DNA of 64,000 nt from Corydoras sp. C115 (Eukaryota; Chordata; Actinopteri; Siluriformes; Callichthyidae): assembly GCA_019802505.1 (NCBI GenBank), contig JAFMOC010000031.1:290001-354000 (forward strand), written 5' to 3'. Positions 25,543 through 32,209 of the stretch are shown here, piece after piece; position 1 is the stretch's first letter; the number at the start of each line of letters is the position of its first letter. The translations under genes were made by a program, and so were the position numbers. A model generated the notes under the pieces. It had not been told where the DNA came from, ran no database searches, and worked only from the letters and a program-made list of their open reading frames with translations.

Positions 25543-28500
25543 CCTTCAGACCTTCAGTATTAACCTCACATTAGTAGCACTGGGTGGCTTATGGTTGGCA
25601 TGTTCTCCTCTCAGCGCTAGGGATTCCCAATCTGGGTGGAGTTTCCATGTCCTCCCCGTGTCCGCGTGGGTTTCCTCCGGGTTCTCCGGTTTCCTCCCAC
25701 AGTCCCAAAAAACATGGATCAAGTCAATTGAGTTCTCCAAATTGCCCCATATAGAGTGTGTCTGTGTGAGTGAGTGTGTGCCCTGCGATGGATTGGCGCC
25801 CTGTCCTGGGTGTATCTGCCCAGCGCCCGAAACGTTCTCCCCTGGATGGGCATGGGGAACCCCCCGTGACCCTAATAGAGGATAAAGCGGAAGATGATGG
25901 ATGGATGGCTAGTAGCACTTAATTAACACCATCATGATATGTAATGAATTGTCGTGATTGTTGGCGCCTGGCGGGCTGTTTTGAGTATTTCCGTAACCGA
26001 TGATTTGCAGCTGGGCGGCACGGGGGCTTAGTGGTTTAGCATGTTCTCCTCTCAGCACTAGGGATTCCCGGTTCGAATCCCCATCTGGGTGGAGTTTCCA
26101 TGTCCTCCCCGTGTCCGCGTGGGTTTCCTCCGGGTTCTCTGGTTTCCTCCCACAGTCCAAAAACATGGATCGAGGTCAATTGAATTCTCCAAATTGCCCC
26201 ATATAGAGTGTGTCTGTGTGAGTGAGTGTGTGCCCAGTGAAAGATTGGCGTCCTGTCCTGGGTCTATCTGCCCAGCGCCCGAGACGTTCTCCCCTGGATG
26301 GGCATGGGGACCCTAATAGAGGATATGGATCCTCACCGTCGACTCTGTGTTCTGTTCGTTCCAGCCGTACCTCACAAGATCGGCCGCATCATCGAGGGCA
26401 GCCCGGCTGACCGCTGCGGCAAGCTGAAGGTGGGCGATCGCATCATGGCGGTCAACAGCCAGTCCATCATCAACATGCCGCACGCCGACATCGTGAAGCT
26501 GATCAAAGACGCCGGCCTCACTGTGACCCTGCACATCATCCCCGAGGAAGGTCAGCGGGGCGGAGGGTCAGCGGGGCGGAGGGTCAGAGGGGCGGAGAAC
26601 CCGTCATGTGGGGACCGTTTATTAGATTTAGCCATATTGGGTTATAGTATGTTCTCTCAAATGTAACATACAAAAAGGGGGGAAGGCCTTGTGTTAAATA
26701 ATCCCAAAATCCAAAAGTGTGTGACCGGCCACTTTATTAGGCTTCCTGTGAATCCCGCCAGCTCCACTGACCGTACAGATGGACTCTGTGTGGACTCGGT
26801 CACTCTGACTTCATTAGAACCCAGATCTTTAGGAGGAGTCTCAGATTTGGATCACGGAAAACATTCAAGCGTAATAACCCGGTTCTGTTCCTCGAATTAA
26901 TTGTGATCTCGGTTATTAAGATTAAGGATCGCGCTGCCGACGCCCGCAGACGTTCCGCGTTCTAACGCTCCGCCTCTCGTCCGTCCGTCACTCAGAGGAC
27001 GTCCAGCTGCCGGTCGTGGGAAGCCTTTTTTTTTTCATGCGGACGCCGTCGCGCTGCCTCATTCTCTTCCTCTTCCACAGACATGAATGGCGCCCACTCC
27101 GGCCCCACTTCAGAGAAGCAGAGCCCCCTGGTGGCTCAGAAGCAAAGTCCGCAGACGCATTCCAGCTCTGCCGCCCAGCACGGTTCCAGTCTGGTGGATC
27201 CCAGCCCGCCGGCCCCGCACCCCAGCCCGGCCACCACGCAGTCCAGTCCTCAGCATCAGGAGCCGAGTCCCGGGGGAGCGCCGGGCGGCACGCCGGTCAC
27301 GAAGGCCGGCCAGCCCGCCAGTCAGGTCGGACTTGACTCTGTGCATTCGGCTCCGCTGGGGACCGCGGGTCACATGGGGCCGCCGGTGGACCCGGCCCTC
27401 GGCGGTGTGCCCGTGGTGGGCGGTGTCCCTGTCGTCCAGGGTATTCCCGTCCAGGGTGTTCCGCTCAGCACTATGGCGGGGGTGCCGGTCGGGGTGCCGC
27501 CTCAGCTCTACCTCCACGACAGCAGGTACGCTGCATCGCTCTCTGGAACATCGGCGGGTGTCGTGTTCACTCATTTTCAGGTGTAAACAGGACGAAGAAC
27601 CCGGTTGCCCCCCCCGGGTCTCACTCACCCCCCCCCGGGTCTCACTCACCCACCCCCCCCCCCCCCCCCAGTCATTCCCGCTTCACTCATAGCCGTGAAT
27701 TATTTCCCTGCGGATTGCCGTTTAATAAAACACGGCTGAGGTCTTTCTGCCTCACAATTAAAGCATTATGGAAATAAACTGCGGGTGGCACGGTGGCTTT
27801 AGCATGTTCTCCTCTCAGCGTTAGGGATTCCCGGTTCGAATTCCCATCTGGGTGGAGTTTCCATGTTCTCCCCGTGTCCGCGTGGGTTTCCTCCGGGTTC
27901 TCCGGTTTCCTCCCACGGTCCAAAAACATGGATCAAGGTCAGTTGAGTTCTCCAAATTGCCCCATATATAGTGAGTGTGTGTGTGTGTGAGTGTGTGCAC
28001 AGCGATAGATTGCCCCCCCTGTCCTGGGTGTATCTGCCCCCCCCCCCCCCGATATAAGCAACACCATCCAAAATGTTTTACTTAAAGGGGACATGCTTTA
28101 AAAAAAAAAACAACTGCGCCCTAAACTGTGAATAGCAAGTTTAATAAAGCAGCAAACATAACCGGGTCCAGTCCAAAGTTTGGACACCCCCCCCTCCACC
28201 CCCCCCCTCGTCTCGCTTCAATGTCTGTTCACCGTACAGATGGACTTTGTAGTTCAATTATTAGAACCAATAGAGAACAGTAAGTGGACTTTACAGTAAG
28301 TGCAACTGAGAACATGGACGATGTGGAGCAGAAAGGGGGCGTGGCCAAACCCTGTACTGTAAACCTGCAGAGTGAAGCTGAAGTTCACACGTCTTTCTTT
28401 AATTTTTCATTAAGGTCTTTGTCTTCAGTCGAACGTGAAGTGGATTTCATTGAGAGAATTGCAGATTGTATCTGAAGTCTTAATCTCTGTGTGCTTCCAC

Positions 28501-29394
28501 ATCGGCGCTTACAGGTCAGAGGTCAAGGCCAGACAGGACGTCAAACCTGACATCTGCCAGCCACCGTACACGGACTACAGACAGCCTCCCGTGGACTACA
28601 GACATCCACCCGTAGCCGATTACAGACAGCCTCCCACCCTGGAGTATCGACATCCACCTCCCCTCATCGACTACAGACAGCATTCCATCCCGGATTACCG
28701 GCCGCAGGTGAGATCACGGCTCGGGACTGACCTCGGGACTGACCTCGGATCTGACCTCGGGACTGACCTCGGGACTGACCTCGGATCTGACCTCGGGACT
28801 GACCTCGGATCTGACCTCGGACGTGTTCGGAGAGCGCAAACGAGACTTACGTCATAACCTCTGATGTAATCTGATATAATCCTCATCGTCGAATCGTTGG
28901 GGTTTTCCCGATTAGCACCGGGATAGGCTCCATTAGAGCGTGGTGTGATTGGTGTTGTGATGTAGCTTCTGATTTCTGAGGCTGATGTGATGTCCTCACC
29001 CGGTCCTCACCCGGGACATGGGAATGAGGACGGGATTACTTAATGAGGATTAATGAGGATTATGATGGAATCAGCTGCAGAGGGACGATGGTGTTGGATA
29101 AGAGACGAGGGCGGCGCGCTGACCGTACGTTCTGGTCTCTGCAGGACTACGACTATTTCACCGTGGAACTGGAGAAGAGCGTGAAGGGCTTCGGCTTCAG
29201 CATCAGAGGAGGACGCGAATACAAGATGGACCTGTTCGTCCTGCGCTTGGCCGAGGACGGTCCCGCCGTCCGAAACGGACGCATGAGGGTCAGTGTTCCG
29301 CGCTCTGCTGTCAGTGTGTGATGTGTGATGTGCGTGTGTGTGTGTGATGTATGTATGATATGTGATGTGTGTTTGTGAGTATGTGAGATGTGTG

Positions 29395-29430
<36 letters not shown>

Positions 29431-29548
29431 TGTATGTATGATATGTGATGTGTGTTTGTGAGTATGTGAGATGTGTGTGTGTCTGTGTGTGTGTGTGTGA
29501 TGTATGTATATGTGGTGTGTGTGTGTGTGTGTGTGTGATATATGTATG

Positions 29549-29586
<38 letters not shown>

Positions 29587-30084
29587 TGTATGAGATGTGT
29601 GTTTGTCTGTGTGTGTGTGATGTATGTATGATATGTGTGTGTGTGTGTGATGTATGTATATGTGGTGTGTGTGTGTGTGTGTGTGTATGTGATGTATGTA
29701 TGATATGTGGTGTGTGTGTGTGATATATGTATGATGTGTGTGTGTGTGTATATGTGATGTATGTATGATATGTGATGTGTGTGTGTGTGTGTTGTATGTA
29801 TGATGTGTGTGTGTGTGTGTATATGTAGTGTGTGTGTGTGTGTGTGATGTATGTATATGTGATGTGTGTGTGTGTGTGTGTGATGTGTGATGTATGTATG
29901 ATGTGTGTGTATATGTGATGTATGTATGATATGTGATGTGTGTGTGTGTGTGTGTTGTATGTATGATGTGTGTGTGTGTGTGTATATATATGTAATGTGT
30001 GTGTGTGTGTGTGATGTATGTATATGTGATGTATGTGTGTGTGTATGTGTGTATGTATGTGATGTACATATGATATGTGATGTG

Positions 30085-30116
<32 letters not shown>

Positions 30117-30359
30117 GTGGGTGATCAGATCATTGAGATAAATGGAGAAAGCACCCGGGACATGAGTCACGGCCGCGCCATCGAACTGATAAAGGCGGGC
30201 GGCCGGCGGGTTCGTCTGCTGCTGAAGCGGGGTACGGGTCAGGTACCGGAGTACGGTGAGCATCACAGTCCACACCACCGCAACACACACACGACAGCTT
30301 CGTTCCGCAACATTTGATCCGATACAACCACCTAAAGTTCATAAAGCGTCCAGGTTCAT

Positions 30360-30399
<40 letters not shown>

Positions 30400-32166
30400 C
30401 ACGTCATGTCTGGTTATCAGTCGTTATCTCTCAGCTCCATCAGCCTCGGCGTTCGGACGCACCGAGCCGCGCTGTTGTTTTTTCTGTACGTTCTTCGTCC
30501 CGCGTTCTCCACTGGCCGGGTTCCCTCCTGCGCCGTTTCCGTGCAGAAAAGTCCGCGTCGACCTTCACGGCGCATCGGCGGCATCAGACCCCCGAAGCCG
30601 CAGCGCCGCCGGTGGGTTTCGCTCGCGACCGATCAGGGTTTTTAATGATGAAGCGGACGCGGAGATGATCGGCCCGAAACCCGGCCGGTGGAGGCGCGGC
30701 GTTAGGTGGTTGCTCTCTCTCTCTTTTTTTTTTTTTTTTTTTTTTTGCTTGTACTGTCCTCTGTTGCTCAGTGAGAGATAGATCTCTACTTCCCTATCTT
30801 GTAGGAATGGTACCGGCCAACCTTTCCATGTGCATGAAAAGCGACACTCTCGCCTCGCCCTATTTCTTCATAATGGGACACTCTAAAGACACGGTTTGTG
30901 CCAAACTGCATGCTTGCTTCTTTTTTCTGATCTGATGACTTTTTTTTTAAAGCCTATGCAAACGTTTGTGCACTACTTTATTGTAGGAACTCAAAAGGAA
31001 CCTGTTCTTCTATTTTTTTTTTGGAGGGGGGCGGGTAGGGGGGCAGGGGGGCTCTCGGTCGCCAACACCTCAATGGAATTCCATGTTTTATTGATTTTGA
31101 GTTCAAACGTCTGCTACAGGGAACCAGCAGTAACGCTCAGCGACCACCCAACGCTGAATCTACCACCCTGCAGCCGATGTCGGTGTGGACGTTTGGGTCG
31201 GGGCAAACGGGCCGTTTTAAATTGCCCCATCTTAATTGCCCCTATATAGTATGTGTGTGTAAGGCACCCTGTCCTGGGTGTATCTGCCCAGCACCCGAAA
31301 CGTTCTCCCCACCTCCCACACAACCCTAGATGAGCTAAACATTCCGCCGTTTTTATAATTATTCATTCATTCATTCATTATCTTGCGCTTTATTCTCTAT
31401 TAGGGTCGCGGTGGGGGGGTTCCCCATGCCCATCCAGGGGAGAACGTTTCGGGCTCTGGGCAGATACACCCAGGACAGGGCGCCAATCCATCGCTGGGCA
31501 CACACTCACTCACACAGACACTCTCTATATGGGGCAATTTGGAGAACTCAATTGACTTGATCCATGTTTTTGGACTGTGGGAGGAAACCGGAGAACCCGG
31601 AGGAAACCCACGCGGACACGGGGAGAACATGGAAACTCCACCCGGATGGGGATTCGAACCGGGAATCCCTAGCGCTGAGAGGAGAACATGCTGACCACTA
31701 AGCCACCGTGCCGCCCTTTTATTATTCATTCATTATCTCCCACTTTATCCTCTATTAGGGTCGCGGTGGGGTTCCCCATGCCCATCCAGGGGAGAACATT
31801 TCGGGCGCTGGGCAGATACACACAGGACAGGACGCCGATCTATCGCTGGGCACACACTCACTCACTCACTCTATATGGGGCAATTTGGAGAACTCAATTG
31901 ACTTGATCCATGTTTTTGGACTGTGGGAGGAAACCGGAGAACCCGGAGGAAACCCACGCGGACACGGGGAGGACATGGAAACTCCACCCAGATGGGGATT
32001 CGAACCGGGAATCCCTAGCGCTGAGAGGAGAACATGCCAACCACTAAGCCACGGTGCCGCCCTTTTATTATTATTATTATTATTATTTCTTTTGCCCTCT
32101 TTATTCATCTGCCACCTCCATGCTCTCATCATCATCTTCATCATCATTATCATCATCATCTTCATC

Positions 32167-32209
<43 letters not shown>

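Noticed and set aside
28720..28825. 12-bp spaced repeats resembling a CRISPR array
   Set aside because: No spacers, vertebrate intron, unit fully tandem.
29040..30290. 416-residue Thr/His frame on the minus strand
   Set aside because: Antisense of TG satellite and of two MAGI2 exons.
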